Assembly (NCBI GenBank): GCA_964523375.1
Contig: CAZFYG010000006.1
Span: 12,219-76,218, forward strand
Length of the DNA: 64,000 nt
Direction: 5' to 3'
Source of the DNA: CAJQGY01 sp964523375
GTDB taxonomy: Bacteria > Pseudomonadota > Gammaproteobacteria > Magnimaribacterales > D2472
The notes beneath the pieces are model-generated. The model made no database searches, had not been told where the DNA came from, and saw nothing but the letters and a program-made list of their open reading frames with translations. The position numbers were made by a program, and so were the translations under genes. The stretch's first letter is position 1. Each line of letters begins with the position of its first letter. Shown piece by piece: positions 1 to 8,655 of this stretch.

Positions 1-1
1 A

Positions 2-511
2 ATTAATTGGATTTCTCATGTTGTCCAAAGTGGAGATAGCTTATGGAAATTAGCAGAAAAATATGGCACTGAAGTAACTATTATTGAGCAAATTAATTAC
101 CTAGATGATTCTTTATTAACTATCGGAATGACTCTTTTAATTCCTCTTAGTAAATCTGAATCTAATAACTTTATACCCTTTGAAATGCATGTTGTATCTG
201 AGGGAGATACCCTTTGGAGTATTGCTGATAAATATAAAATTGAGATGAGAGATCTAACTAGAATGAATAATATTTCGTCAAATGAATATCTTCAACTTGG
301 ACAACAATTAAGCATTGGTAATAAAAATATTCATAGAAATATAGAATCTAGGAAAAGAACTATCCTTTATTCAGTAAAGCAAGGAGATAACCTTTATAAA
401 ATTGCAGACCTATTTGATGTAAGCGTTAAAAGCATTAATGAAATAAATGCACTTAGTGACAACAGGTTAAAACCAGGTCAGATAATTAAAATTGCTATAA
501 GGGCTTTTTAG
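2..511 (+). CDS. mltD: Membrane-bound lytic murein transglycosylase D-like, C-terminal LysM part (5' end outside window)
   Basis: The reading frame is open from the first bases of the window, so the start and any catalytic domain lie upstream. The visible 169 residues are three LysM peptidoglycan-binding repeats, each starting with a V-x-x-G-D-x-L-like core (HVVQSGDSLW, HVVSEGDTLW, YSVKQGDNLY) and separated by short linkers. In Gammaproteobacteria a C-terminal series of LysM repeats is typical of MltD, which cleaves glycan strands in the periplasm. The catalytic SLT domain is not visible, so another LysM protein such as an amidase or NlpD-like protein is possible. The stop overlaps the convergent oppC stop by 4 nt. 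Confidence 0.7.
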   Translation: MNWISHVVQSGDSLWKLAEKYGTEVTIIEQINYLDDSLLTIGMTLLIPLSKSESNNFIPFEMHVVSEGDTLWSIADKYKIEMRDLTRMNNISSNEYLQLGQQLSIGNKNIHRNIESRKRTILYSVKQGDNLYKIADLFDVSVKSINEINALSDNRLKPGQIIKIAIRAF

Positions 512-1362
512 TTATCTGATGTTTTAGGATCAAGAGCGTCTCTCAAACCATCACCGAAGAAATTGAGAGCAAACAGTGTAATGGTAAAAGTAATGCCTGG
601 ATAAACTAGCAGCCAACTATATTCCTCCATTGACTCAACACCATCTTTTATAAGAGTTCCCCAACTACTCATTGGAGGTTGAATTCCAAGACCAAGAAAG
701 CTTAAAAAACTTTCTAATAACATAACCTGAGGAATTGTAAGAGTTGCATAAACGGCTATAGGACCCAAGATATTTGGAAGCAGGTGGCGCCTAAACATAG
801 ATAGGTTGCTAACCCCCATTGCCTGGGCTGCTAAAACAAATTCTTGATTTTTAAGACTCATAACCTGCCCCCTTACTATCCTTGCCATTGTTAACCATTC
901 AACGGCTCCAATAGCACCAAATAGAAGCCAGAGATTCCTTCCAAATATCACCATTAATAAGATAATAAAAATAATGAATGGTAGTCCATAAAGAACATCT
1001 ACTATTCTCATCATTATTTGATCAACCCTTCCGCCAAAATAACCAGCAACAATTCCCCAGCTCACTCCAATTACCAAAGCAACACCAGTAGCGACAAAAC
1101 CAACTAATAATGAAATTCGTGCACCGTAAAGGATTCTGCTTAACAGATCTCTACCTAAAATATCTGTACCGAGAAGGTGTTCACTTGAAGGTGGAGAAGC
1201 ACCTAAATCAAGGTTTTGAAATGAATATGAGTATGGAGCAATTACGGGGGCCAAGATTGCACACCCAATTAATAAAAACAAAATTATTGCGCCAACCATA
1301 GCAGCTTTATTTTTTAACAGCCTTCCTATTGCATCAGACCATAATGAGGAATTATTGCTCAT
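508..1362 (-). CDS. oppC: Oligopeptide ABC transporter permease OppC
   Basis: Inner-membrane permease of a peptide importer, 284 residues. It has an N-terminal membrane segment (about residues 17-45) followed by the OppC/DppC core: the LLGTDILGRDLLSRILYGAR region (about 63-82), then five further hydrophobic segments. The EAA loop that contacts the ATPase lies around residues 178-198 (AAQAMGVSNLSMFRRHLLPN). The start overlaps the oppB stop by 4 nt, so the two are translationally coupled. This is the last gene of the oppA-oppB-oppC run; no OppD or OppF ATPase gene follows, because the next gene is the convergent mltD-like CDS. Substrate could be oligo- or dipeptides. Confidence 0.9.
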   Translation of the reverse strand: MSNNSSLWSDAIGRLLKNKAAMVGAIILFLLIGCAILAPVIAPYSYSFQNLDLGASPPSSEHLLGTDILGRDLLSRILYGARISLLVGFVATGVALVIGVSWGIVAGYFGGRVDQIMMRIVDVLYGLPFIIFIILLMVIFGRNLWLLFGAIGAVEWLTMARIVRGQVMSLKNQEFVLAAQAMGVSNLSMFRRHLLPNILGPIAVYATLTIPQVMLLESFLSFLGLGIQPPMSSWGTLIKDGVESMEEYSWLLVYPGITFTITLFALNFFGDGLRDALDPKTSDN

Positions 1363-2282
1363 GACTCGTCTCTTGATCTTGGGTTAAGCCATAAAGCTGC
1401 AATATCAGACATTAAATTAAAAAATACTATCATTGCTGAGAAAAATATAGTTGTGCCAAGTATCATTGTGTAGTCTCTATTGAATGCTGCCTCAACATAA
1501 AACCTTCCTAAACCAGGTATCTGAAAAATTGTCTCAACAACAAAAGACCCTGCGAGCAATCCAGCAATAGCAGGACCTAAAAAAGACACAACAGGTAAAA
1601 GACCGCCTTGCATGGCATGTTTTGTAACAATAGCAGTTTCAGAAAGCCCTTTTGCTCTAGCTGTTCTTATAAAATCTTGATTTAAAACCTCTAACATTCC
1701 GCCTCTACTTAATCTTGCAATATATGCAGCATATGCAAAGCCCAGAGTTAAGGACGGGAGGAGTTTATCACCAGGGATTTGATTCCACCCTGATACAGGG
1801 AGAAGCTCAAGATTTATACCAAAAATAAGAACAAGCAAAGGGCCCATTAGAAATGTCGGAACACAAATTCCTATCATTGCTATAGCCATGGGAATAAAAT
1901 CAAGAATGGTATTTCTTTTAAGAGCAGCCAAAACTCCAGAGAATACACCAATTATAAGTGCAATTAATATGGCATATATTGCAAGCTCAAATGTTACTGG
2001 TAACCCCGTAAGTATCATCTCAGTAACTGATCTGCCCGGGTATCTAAAAGATGGACCAAAATCACCTTGTGCAATTCCAGTCATGTAATCTGTATATTGC
2101 TCCCACTCAGATGCATCCAAATTGTAAGCAGCATTCAGGTTCTTCAGAACTTGAGGTGAAACTGCTTTTTCAGCATCAAACGGGCCTCCAGGAGCTTGTT
2201 TAATTAAAAAAAAAGTTAAAGTCGCTACAGCTATTAGTACAGGAATAGCTAACAAAATTCTTTTTAGAATAATTGTAATCAT
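1359..2282 (-). CDS. oppB: Oligopeptide ABC transporter permease OppB
   Basis: Second permease subunit, 307 residues, the usual family length. The N-terminal signature TFFLIKQAPGGPFDAEKAVS (about residues 24-43) is typical of OppB/DppB. Six membrane segments follow, with an EAA-type loop near residues 201-216 (RTARAKGLSETAIVTKHAMQ). It sits 6 nt downstream of oppA and overlaps oppC by 4 nt, consistent with one mRNA. OppB and OppC form the heterodimeric channel receiving substrate from OppA. The PGGPFD motif favours the Opp over the Dpp subfamily, but substrate cannot be fixed from sequence. Confidence 0.9.
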   Translation of the reverse strand: MITIILKRILLAIPVLIAVATLTFFLIKQAPGGPFDAEKAVSPQVLKNLNAAYNLDASEWEQYTDYMTGIAQGDFGPSFRYPGRSVTEMILTGLPVTFELAIYAILIALIIGVFSGVLAALKRNTILDFIPMAIAMIGICVPTFLMGPLLVLIFGINLELLPVSGWNQIPGDKLLPSLTLGFAYAAYIARLSRGGMLEVLNQDFIRTARAKGLSETAIVTKHAMQGGLLPVVSFLGPAIAGLLAGSFVVETIFQIPGLGRFYVEAAFNRDYTMILGTTIFFSAMIVFFNLMSDIAALWLNPRSRDES

Positions 2283-2288
2283 GTAAGT

Positions 2289-3902
2289 TTAGTCTCTTTC
2301 TAAATACCAATATTTAGGATGGTGATGATCTAGATAGTTTGGGTAGTAGCCTTTCACATCACTAGATAGCTGATAAACTCTTACATATGTATAGAGAGGG
2401 ACAATCGGCATATCATTAATAAGAATCCTTTCAGCCTCTAAAAGTAGTTCGTACCTATCCTGTTGATTGTTATTTGAGTTTGCAAGTTCAACAAGCTGAT
2501 CGTATTCAGGGTTCTCCCAGCCAGTTTTGTTATTGCCTCTATTTGGTCTAAGAGTATCTAAAAATGTATTTGGATCTTCATAGTCACCTATCCAGCCAGC
2601 TCTAGAAACCTGAAAATCACCAATCATTTCTCTATTTAAATAAACTTTCCAGTCTTGATTGACTAGCTCAATATCTATACCTAAATTCTGTTGCCACATT
2701 TGCTGGATAGCTAGTGCAACTTTTCTGTGGTCTTCATTTGTATTAAATAAAATTTCTAATTTTGGGAAAGGATTGCTTTCATCATAGCCAGCTTCGACTA
2801 ATAGTTTTTTTGCTAGCTCTGGATTGAATGGTATTTCTGTATCAGGCTCATAACCGTTTGACCCTGGAGGTGTGAATGAGTAAGCGGGAATTTGACCACA
2901 TTTTGTGACTTTTTCTACAATTTGCTTTCTGTTAACCGAGTAAGCTAATGCCTTTCGAACCCTTGGATCTACCAAAGCTGGATTATTAACATTAAAACGA
3001 TAAAAATATGTACCCATATATGGATCAATTCTTAAATTGGGGTTTTTTTCTTCAATATAAGAACTACATTTTTGGGATGGCAGTGAACTAGTAACATGAA
3101 GCTGCCCTGCCCTAAACATTCTATCTTCAGTCATTTGATTAGCTACAGGGTAATAATGTATTTCATTTAATTGAACAGTTTTAGAATCCCAATAGTTTTC
3201 ATTTTTTTCTACAATAATTTTATTATTGAGTTCCCAGGTTTTGAGCTTAAAAGCACCATTGCATACAAAGTTACCAGGTCTTGTCCATTGACCATTTCTG
3301 TCATCTATGGCGCCATGCTGCAAAACAGTTTCTTTATGAACAGGCCAAGTACTGTAGTGACTTAATAAGCCAAGAAAAAATGGAGTTGGGTTATTTAAAG
3401 TAACTTCTAATGTGAGGGTATCCAATGCTTTTACACCAACATCATTAAAATCATTAATTTTACCGGTATGATAGTCAGCTGCGCCTTTTACATAATAGAG
3501 CATATCAGGATATTGTGAGCCAAGGCTCGGTGTTAAAATTCGTTTCCAGGACCAAACAAAATCATCAGCAGTTACTGGATCTCCATTAGACCATTTACCA
3601 TTTTTTTGAAGGTAAAAAGTATATGTAGTTCCATCTTCACTTATCTCCCATGATTCAGCTGCACCTGAAACGCTTGAACCACCTTTTGGGTTTGATGTTG
3701 TCAAACCTTCACAAAGACCGATTAATAAGTGATGTTCTGGAACACCTGTTACTATATGTGGATCTAAGCCTTGGGGTTCTGCACCATTGCCAAAATGGAA
3801 TATTTTGTTTTCAAGACCGGAATCAACAGGGCTGATTGTGTCAGAACAGGAATAAATAAATAGTAAACCAGCTAGGATTGGAATATTTACTAACTTCTTC
3901 AT
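2289..3902 (-). CDS. oppA: Oligopeptide-binding lipoprotein OppA
   Basis: Periplasmic solute-binding protein of the SBP_bac_5 family, 537 residues. The N-terminus is a lipoprotein signal with a cysteine at residue 19 (FIYSCSD), so it is probably lipid-anchored rather than free. The family signature is visible as GNGAEPQGLDPH near residue 39, then GLCEGLTTSNPKGG and the KNGKWSNGDPVTADDFVWSW segment (about 99-118). First gene of the oppABC run and 10 nt downstream of ppiD. It delivers peptides to OppB/OppC. Close homologues also bind cell-wall peptides or dipeptides. Confidence 0.9.
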   Translation of the reverse strand: MKKLVNIPILAGLLFIYSCSDTISPVDSGLENKIFHFGNGAEPQGLDPHIVTGVPEHHLLIGLCEGLTTSNPKGGSSVSGAAESWEISEDGTTYTFYLQKNGKWSNGDPVTADDFVWSWKRILTPSLGSQYPDMLYYVKGAADYHTGKINDFNDVGVKALDTLTLEVTLNNPTPFFLGLLSHYSTWPVHKETVLQHGAIDDRNGQWTRPGNFVCNGAFKLKTWELNNKIIVEKNENYWDSKTVQLNEIHYYPVANQMTEDRMFRAGQLHVTSSLPSQKCSSYIEEKNPNLRIDPYMGTYFYRFNVNNPALVDPRVRKALAYSVNRKQIVEKVTKCGQIPAYSFTPPGSNGYEPDTEIPFNPELAKKLLVEAGYDESNPFPKLEILFNTNEDHRKVALAIQQMWQQNLGIDIELVNQDWKVYLNREMIGDFQVSRAGWIGDYEDPNTFLDTLRPNRGNNKTGWENPEYDQLVELANSNNNQQDRYELLLEAERILINDMPIVPLYTYVRVYQLSSDVKGYYPNYLDHHHPKYWYLERD

Positions 3903-3912
3903 AAGATTTCCT

Positions 3913-5787
3913 TTAATTAATTACTTGTTCGTTCAAATTAACTTTTGCCTTATCAAATAGATCATCTCTTAAAATACCATTCATTCGACTAATAAGTCTT
4001 TCAGTGTCAAACGAAGAATATTGCTCTGAAGCCTCATCTATTTCCTCTTGAGATGGCGGATTAAAGTTGCTTATATTTACGAAATAGTGATCTCCATTTC
4101 TAGAAGCTATAGATAATTCAAGGCCAGTTGAGCCATTGAATATTTCTGTGATAACTTCCTGCGGTAAAAGAGATGAATATCTTTTAATATCTTTAAATGT
4201 TTCAAAGGAAGCAAAGCTATTCTGTTCTTCAAAAAGTCTTTTTTCCTCAGCAGTATTTAAAAGATTGAATTCTTTTTCGATTTCTGATTTTTTAAGTGAT
4301 GCATTGATATCAATTAAATTGTTATTAACATTTGCTTGAACCTCTGAAAATATTTTTAACTCTGGTGTTTTAATTTCTGAAACAGAAACCACATAAATAG
4401 AACCATCAAGATCAATTACTTGCGGTGTATTAACCTCAATAAACTCATCAAAAATTATATTTTTAACCTTTACATCAAGATCGCTAATAGTTGAATTTGA
4501 TTGTAAATTCATAAATAGAGTGTCGGCATTTACATATTCTGCCAAATCACTAAATGACTGTCCTTCCATGGCCAAATCATCCAATTGACTGTAATCATCA
4601 TTTAATAAGGCAAGAGATTCGGAGAATATCAATTCTTCAATTACCTCTTCTTCGATATCTTTAAAGTCTCTAACTTTATCTTTTAGAACCTCAGTTACTT
4701 TTAAGATATGAAAGCTATCTTCAAGTTCAATGATTGAGCTTAAATCGCCCTCATTAAGACCATTCAGTGCATTACCAAACTCTACAGGAAATATTTCTTC
4801 ATCGAAGTATTCAAGATCACCTCCATTTTCTTTAGTAACAATATCTTCACTATATTCAGCTACTATTGTTTCAAAAGAGCTACCATCTTGCATGTTGGCA
4901 CTGATAGCTTCAATCTTGTTTCGCGCATCAACAATAGACTCGTAATTAGTTTTGTCCACCATTACATGAGCTATTCTTTTTTGCTCACTTGCATTGGCTT
5001 TTAATAAATAGTCTTCGTAATAATCGGCTGCATAATTAGCAGGAATAGCAACTCTATTTTTATAGTCATCGACTGTAAGAGCAAAATAATTGAAGCTTCT
5101 TAACTCATCTGACAAAAAGAGCTCTTTATTGTCGTTGTAGTATGCAACTTGATCCTCTAATGAGTTTTTTATTGTGTTTTTAAGTTGCTGGAAATCTATT
5201 TTAATAAAATTAATATCAACTTTTTTTTCAAGAATTGAAGCCAAGCCTCTAGTTTCTGATGGGAGCTGAAATGTAGATGCTGATAGAGCTGATTTATATT
5301 TTTCAACCACATTTAAATTAGTGCTTAATTCAATATATTCATTTTTTGAAAAGCCATTTTGACCAGCAAATGATTCAAAGATAGCTTCATCAAAATTGCC
5401 CAATTCATTTTTATATCTTGGGTCATTAATAATAATTTTTTTTGTAACGCTAGTCTCTTCGTTATTTATAAGACCAAGGGATCTTACTTCAGACAAAAAG
5501 ACTTTTTGAGAAATTAACTCTTGATTAATCAAGGTTGTTTGAATCTGAGCATCTAGCTCATTAAAGTCAAACTCTTCTCCGTATGTTTCTTTAAGTTTAT
5601 TTGCGCGCATATTTGCTGCAACAGAAAAATCTAGTTCAGATATATCTTCTCCATTTACAGAGCCATATGACCCTCCAAATACAGTGCCTAGACTTGAAGT
5701 TCCAAGGAAGACAAAAGGTAAGGCCAACAAACCAATAATAATTGCAAGTCTGTAACCGGTTAAAAAATTTCTAAGTGAATCCATCAT
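3913..5787 (-). CDS. ppiD: Periplasmic folding chaperone PpiD (SurA_N/parvulin)
   Basis: 624-residue protein with one N-terminal membrane anchor (about residues 14-34), a SurA-type N-domain, a parvulin PPIase domain near residues 265-365 (RIAHVMVDKTN ... NGGDLEYFDEE ... ILKVTEV), and a long C-terminal half. This is the architecture of PpiD, an inner-membrane protein that helps newly secreted outer-membrane proteins fold at the Sec translocon. The order lon-hup-ppiD is the same as in E. coli, which supports the name. Parvulin domains of PpiD are often catalytically weak; activity cannot be judged here. It lies downstream of the hup terminator and may depend partly on read-through. Confidence 0.9.
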   Translation of the reverse strand: MMDSLRNFLTGYRLAIIIGLLALPFVFLGTSSLGTVFGGSYGSVNGEDISELDFSVAANMRANKLKETYGEEFDFNELDAQIQTTLINQELISQKVFLSEVRSLGLINNEETSVTKKIIINDPRYKNELGNFDEAIFESFAGQNGFSKNEYIELSTNLNVVEKYKSALSASTFQLPSETRGLASILEKKVDINFIKIDFQQLKNTIKNSLEDQVAYYNDNKELFLSDELRSFNYFALTVDDYKNRVAIPANYAADYYEDYLLKANASEQKRIAHVMVDKTNYESIVDARNKIEAISANMQDGSSFETIVAEYSEDIVTKENGGDLEYFDEEIFPVEFGNALNGLNEGDLSSIIELEDSFHILKVTEVLKDKVRDFKDIEEEVIEELIFSESLALLNDDYSQLDDLAMEGQSFSDLAEYVNADTLFMNLQSNSTISDLDVKVKNIIFDEFIEVNTPQVIDLDGSIYVVSVSEIKTPELKIFSEVQANVNNNLIDINASLKKSEIEKEFNLLNTAEEKRLFEEQNSFASFETFKDIKRYSSLLPQEVITEIFNGSTGLELSIASRNGDHYFVNISNFNPPSQEEIDEASEQYSSFDTERLISRMNGILRDDLFDKAKVNLNEQVIN

Positions 5788-5806
5788 AGTGTTGTAATTA
5801 TAAAAT

Positions 5807-5835
5807 AAAAAAAGGGTGCGGATGCACCCTTTTTT
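5807..5835 (-). terminator. Rho-independent terminator after hup
   Basis: A GC-rich stem GGGTGC/GCACCC (5814-5819 with 5824-5829) with a 4-nt loop is flanked by an A run on one side and a T run on the other, so it can work in both directions. It lies 16 nt past the HU stop codon and before ppiD. Confidence 0.85.
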
Positions 5836-5850
5836 AAAAGATTAGTAAGT

Positions 5851-6138
5851 TTATCCGTTCTTAACCTTATCTTTAAGACCTTTTCCAGCCTTAAATCCAG
5901 GTACTTTAGAAGCAGCGATATGCATTGACTCACCAGTTTGTGGATTCCTACCTTCTCTAGCAGCTCTATGTCTTACTGAAAAAGTACCAAAACCAACTAG
6001 TGACACTGAATCACCGTTACCTAAAGCATCACCGATGCCACCTAATACTGAATCAACTGCTCTAGCAGCTGAAGCTTTTGAAAGATCCGCCCCTGATGCA
6101 ACTGCATCTACTAAGTCTGATTTATTCATACTAAACAC
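5851..6138 (-). CDS. hupB: DNA-binding protein HU
   Basis: 95-residue histone-like protein that bends and compacts DNA. It begins MNKSDLVDAVA-like after a short MFS extension, has the conserved GFGTFSVRHRAAREGRNPQT stretch (about residues 49-68) including the DNA-intercalating arm with RNPQTGE, and ends in lysine-rich KAGKGLKDKVKNG. Length and sequence fit HU rather than IHF. It follows lon as in E. coli, so the hupB name is by position and family. It has a good GAGGAG ribosome site, its own promoter and its own terminator, so it is expressed as a separate unit. Confidence 0.95.
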   Translation of the reverse strand: MFSMNKSDLVDAVASGADLSKASAARAVDSVLGGIGDALGNGDSVSLVGFGTFSVRHRAAREGRNPQTGESMHIAASKVPGFKAGKGLKDKVKNG

Positions 6139-6172
6139 TCCTCATGTAAATTGTTTTGATAAATACCCTTCT

Positions 6173-6201
6173 ATGAAAAGCCTTTTACATCTAAAAGTCA
6201 A
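6173..6201 (-). promoter_or_regulatory. Putative hup promoter
   Basis: On the minus strand, TTGACT (6196-6201) and TTTCAT (6173-6178) are separated by 17 nt, about 35 nt upstream of the HU start. The -35 box matches consensus in five of six positions; the -10 is weaker. Confidence 0.5.
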
Positions 6202-6217
6202 GTAAATAAAGGCTTTT
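6176..6217 (-). terminator. Inverted repeat at the end of lon, possible terminator
   Basis: AAAAGCCTTT-type arms at 6176-6187 and 6208-6217 form a roughly 10-bp stem with a loop of about 20 nt, starting at the lon stop codon and followed by T residues on the minus strand. The loop contains the -35 box of the putative hup promoter. The stem is AT-rich, so termination strength is uncertain. Confidence 0.4.
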
Positions 6218-8625
6218 TAGTGAGTTTGTTTATCTTGATTTTTAGCGTCTTCTTTGTTAGGTGCCTTAGATTTTTTAGATTTAGTACTTTTGCTAATCGG
6301 AACTGGCTCAGTTTCGAGTGCCTTTGACACAATTTCATCAATCCATTCAACTGGGATAATGTTCAAAGAATCTTTAATTTGTTCAGGTATATCTTGAAGG
6401 TCAGCCTCATTATCTTTTGGAATGATAACGTTTGCTATCCCACCCCTTTTAGCAGCAAGAAGCTTCTCTTTCAGACCTCCGATTTTAAGTATTTGACCTC
6501 TGAGTGTAATTTCACCTGTCATGGCCGTATCCGCTCTTACAGGAATGCCTGTAAGAACTGAGATTAATGCTATTGCCATAGCTCCACCAGCACTTGGGCC
6601 ATCTTTTGGAGTTGCTCCTTCGGGAACATGAATGTGTATATCAAAATTTTCATAGAAATCTGATTTGATGCCTAGTGATTCTGCCCTAGATCTTACAACC
6701 GTTAGGGCAGCCTGAATAGATTCCTGCATAACATCACCCAAAGATCCAGTTTTAATAATCCTACCTTTACCATCCACATAAGATGATTCAATTGTTAATA
6801 GCTCTCCTCCTACCTGAGTCCAAGCAAGGCCTGTAACCTGTCCAACAGAATTATCTTTTTCTGCAACACCAAATTTAAATTTCTTTACACCTGAATACTT
6901 CTCTAATTTAGTATTAGAAATTAAAGTAGGCTTAGAGTTGTCTTTTTTGCTTAATAATCTATCTTTAACTACTTTTCTTAAAATTTTAGCTATTTGCCTC
7001 TCAAGACCTCTAACACCCGCCTCTCTTGTATAGTATCTAATCAAAGAAAGTAGTACCTCTTTTTTAAATTTAAGTTCCTCATCTTTTAAACCATTTCTTT
7101 GAATCTGTTTTGGAAGAAGATATTTTTCTGCAATATTAAGTTTTTCATCTTCAATATAACCAGGAATAGTTATGATCTCCATTCTATCAAGCAAGGGTGA
7201 AGGTATATTCAAGCTATTTGCAGTACAAACAAACATAACTTCTGATAAATCATAATCTACTTCTAGATAGTGATCACTAAATGATGTATTTTGCTCAGGA
7301 TCAAGAACTTCTAGCAAAGCAGATGCAGGGTCTCCTCTATGATCCATACCAATTTTATCAATTTCATCTAATAGAAATAATGGATTTTTTACTCCAACCT
7401 TTGAGAGCTTTTGAATAATCTTTCCAGGCATAGACCCAATATAGGTTCTTCTATGGCCTCTAATTTCTGATTCATCTCGAACGCCACCAAGTGACATACG
7501 AACGTACTCTCTTCCAGTTGCCCTAGCAATCGATTCACCTAGAGATGTTTTACCAACCCCTGGAGGTCCTACTAAACATAAAACAGGCGCTTTCATAGTT
7601 TTAACTCTTTTTTGAACTGCCAGATATTCAATTATTCTTTCCTTTACCTCATCAAGACCATAATGGTCTTCCTCGAGAATAGAAAGAGATTTTTCAATGT
7701 CATTTTTAATAGATGATTTTTTCTTCCACGGAACTTCAACCAAACAGTCTAAATAAGACCTAACAACTGAGGCCTCTGCTGAAGAAGGAGCCATATGCTT
7801 AAACTTAGATAGTTCACTCTTGGCCTTTTTTAGAGCTTCTTTGGGCATACCTACAGAGCTAATCTTGCTCTCAAGCTCTTCAATCTCATCGCCCTCTTCA
7901 CCTATTTCACCAAGCTCTTTTTGGGCTGCTTTAATTTGCTCATTAAGATAGTACTCTCTTTGAGATTTTTCCATTTGCTTTTTAACTCTTTCACGAATCT
8001 TTTTTTCAACATCAACAACATCTAGCTGCGATTCTATAAATGTAAGAATCTTTTCAGCCCTATTTTTAAGGTCAGCTGTTTCAAGAATGTGTTGTTTTTT
8101 CTTAGTTTCAATTGGGAGGTGGCCAGTGATAGTATCAATTAGTTTAGAAAGGTCATCTAAAGAATCTACAGTTGAAACAATTTCTGGCGGTATTCTTTTT
8201 GTTACATTAATGTAGTCTTCAAATTTTGCCTTAATAAACCTTACAAGATTAGAAGCGTCTGCCTCTTGAAGATTGCCATCGTCAAGCTCTTTTACTGTAA
8301 CTGAAAGATAATTTTCTTTTTCAGAAAGTTTTTCGATCTCACATCTTTTGTATCCTTCAACAAGAACTTTCATAGTTCCATCTGGAAGCTTTATGAGTTG
8401 TAGCAAGTTGCTTATAGTTGCATTTTTATAAATATCATCAAACCCAGGCTCATTAATTGACTGATCAATCTGGCTCACAAGTACAAGCTTTTTATTAGAA
8501 GCCATTGCTACATTCAACGCTTCTATTGATTTTTTACGTCCTACAAACAGTGTAGTAACAATTCCTGGAAATATAACCACATCTCTTAATGGGATTATTG
8601 GTAAGTCTTTTTTTATATCTGTCAT
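6217..8625 (-). CDS. lon: ATP-dependent protease Lon
   Basis: 802-residue serine protease of the AAA+ class that degrades misfolded and regulatory proteins in the cytosol. Order: N-terminal substrate domain beginning LPIIPLRDVVIFPG, coiled-coil region, AAA+ module with Walker A GPPGVGKTS and Walker B FLLDEIDK, sensor region, and C-terminal peptidase with the catalytic serine in PKDGPSAGGAMA and the lysine in GGLKEKLLAAKRGG. The last about 25 residues are a lysine-rich tail. It lies 30 nt downstream of clpX. No Shine-Dalgarno is visible; a small hairpin occupies its place. Confidence 0.97.
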   Translation of the reverse strand: MTDIKKDLPIIPLRDVVIFPGIVTTLFVGRKKSIEALNVAMASNKKLVLVSQIDQSINEPGFDDIYKNATISNLLQLIKLPDGTMKVLVEGYKRCEIEKLSEKENYLSVTVKELDDGNLQEADASNLVRFIKAKFEDYINVTKRIPPEIVSTVDSLDDLSKLIDTITGHLPIETKKKQHILETADLKNRAEKILTFIESQLDVVDVEKKIRERVKKQMEKSQREYYLNEQIKAAQKELGEIGEEGDEIEELESKISSVGMPKEALKKAKSELSKFKHMAPSSAEASVVRSYLDCLVEVPWKKKSSIKNDIEKSLSILEEDHYGLDEVKERIIEYLAVQKRVKTMKAPVLCLVGPPGVGKTSLGESIARATGREYVRMSLGGVRDESEIRGHRRTYIGSMPGKIIQKLSKVGVKNPLFLLDEIDKIGMDHRGDPASALLEVLDPEQNTSFSDHYLEVDYDLSEVMFVCTANSLNIPSPLLDRMEIITIPGYIEDEKLNIAEKYLLPKQIQRNGLKDEELKFKKEVLLSLIRYYTREAGVRGLERQIAKILRKVVKDRLLSKKDNSKPTLISNTKLEKYSGVKKFKFGVAEKDNSVGQVTGLAWTQVGGELLTIESSYVDGKGRIIKTGSLGDVMQESIQAALTVVRSRAESLGIKSDFYENFDIHIHVPEGATPKDGPSAGGAMAIALISVLTGIPVRADTAMTGEITLRGQILKIGGLKEKLLAAKRGGIANVIIPKDNEADLQDIPEQIKDSLNIIPVEWIDEIVSKALETEPVPISKSTKSKKSKAPNKEDAKNQDKQTH

Positions 8626-8627
8626 AG

Positions 8628-8648
8628 GTAATAGATAAGGACTATTAC
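8628..8648 (-). promoter_or_regulatory. Hairpin immediately before the lon start codon
   Basis: A perfect 7-bp inverted repeat, GTAATAG and CTATTAC with a 7-nt loop, ends 2 nt before the lon ATG in the 30-nt clpX-lon gap. It sits where a ribosome site would be expected. Function unknown. Confidence 0.35.
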
Positions 8649-8655
8649 TTATTTA

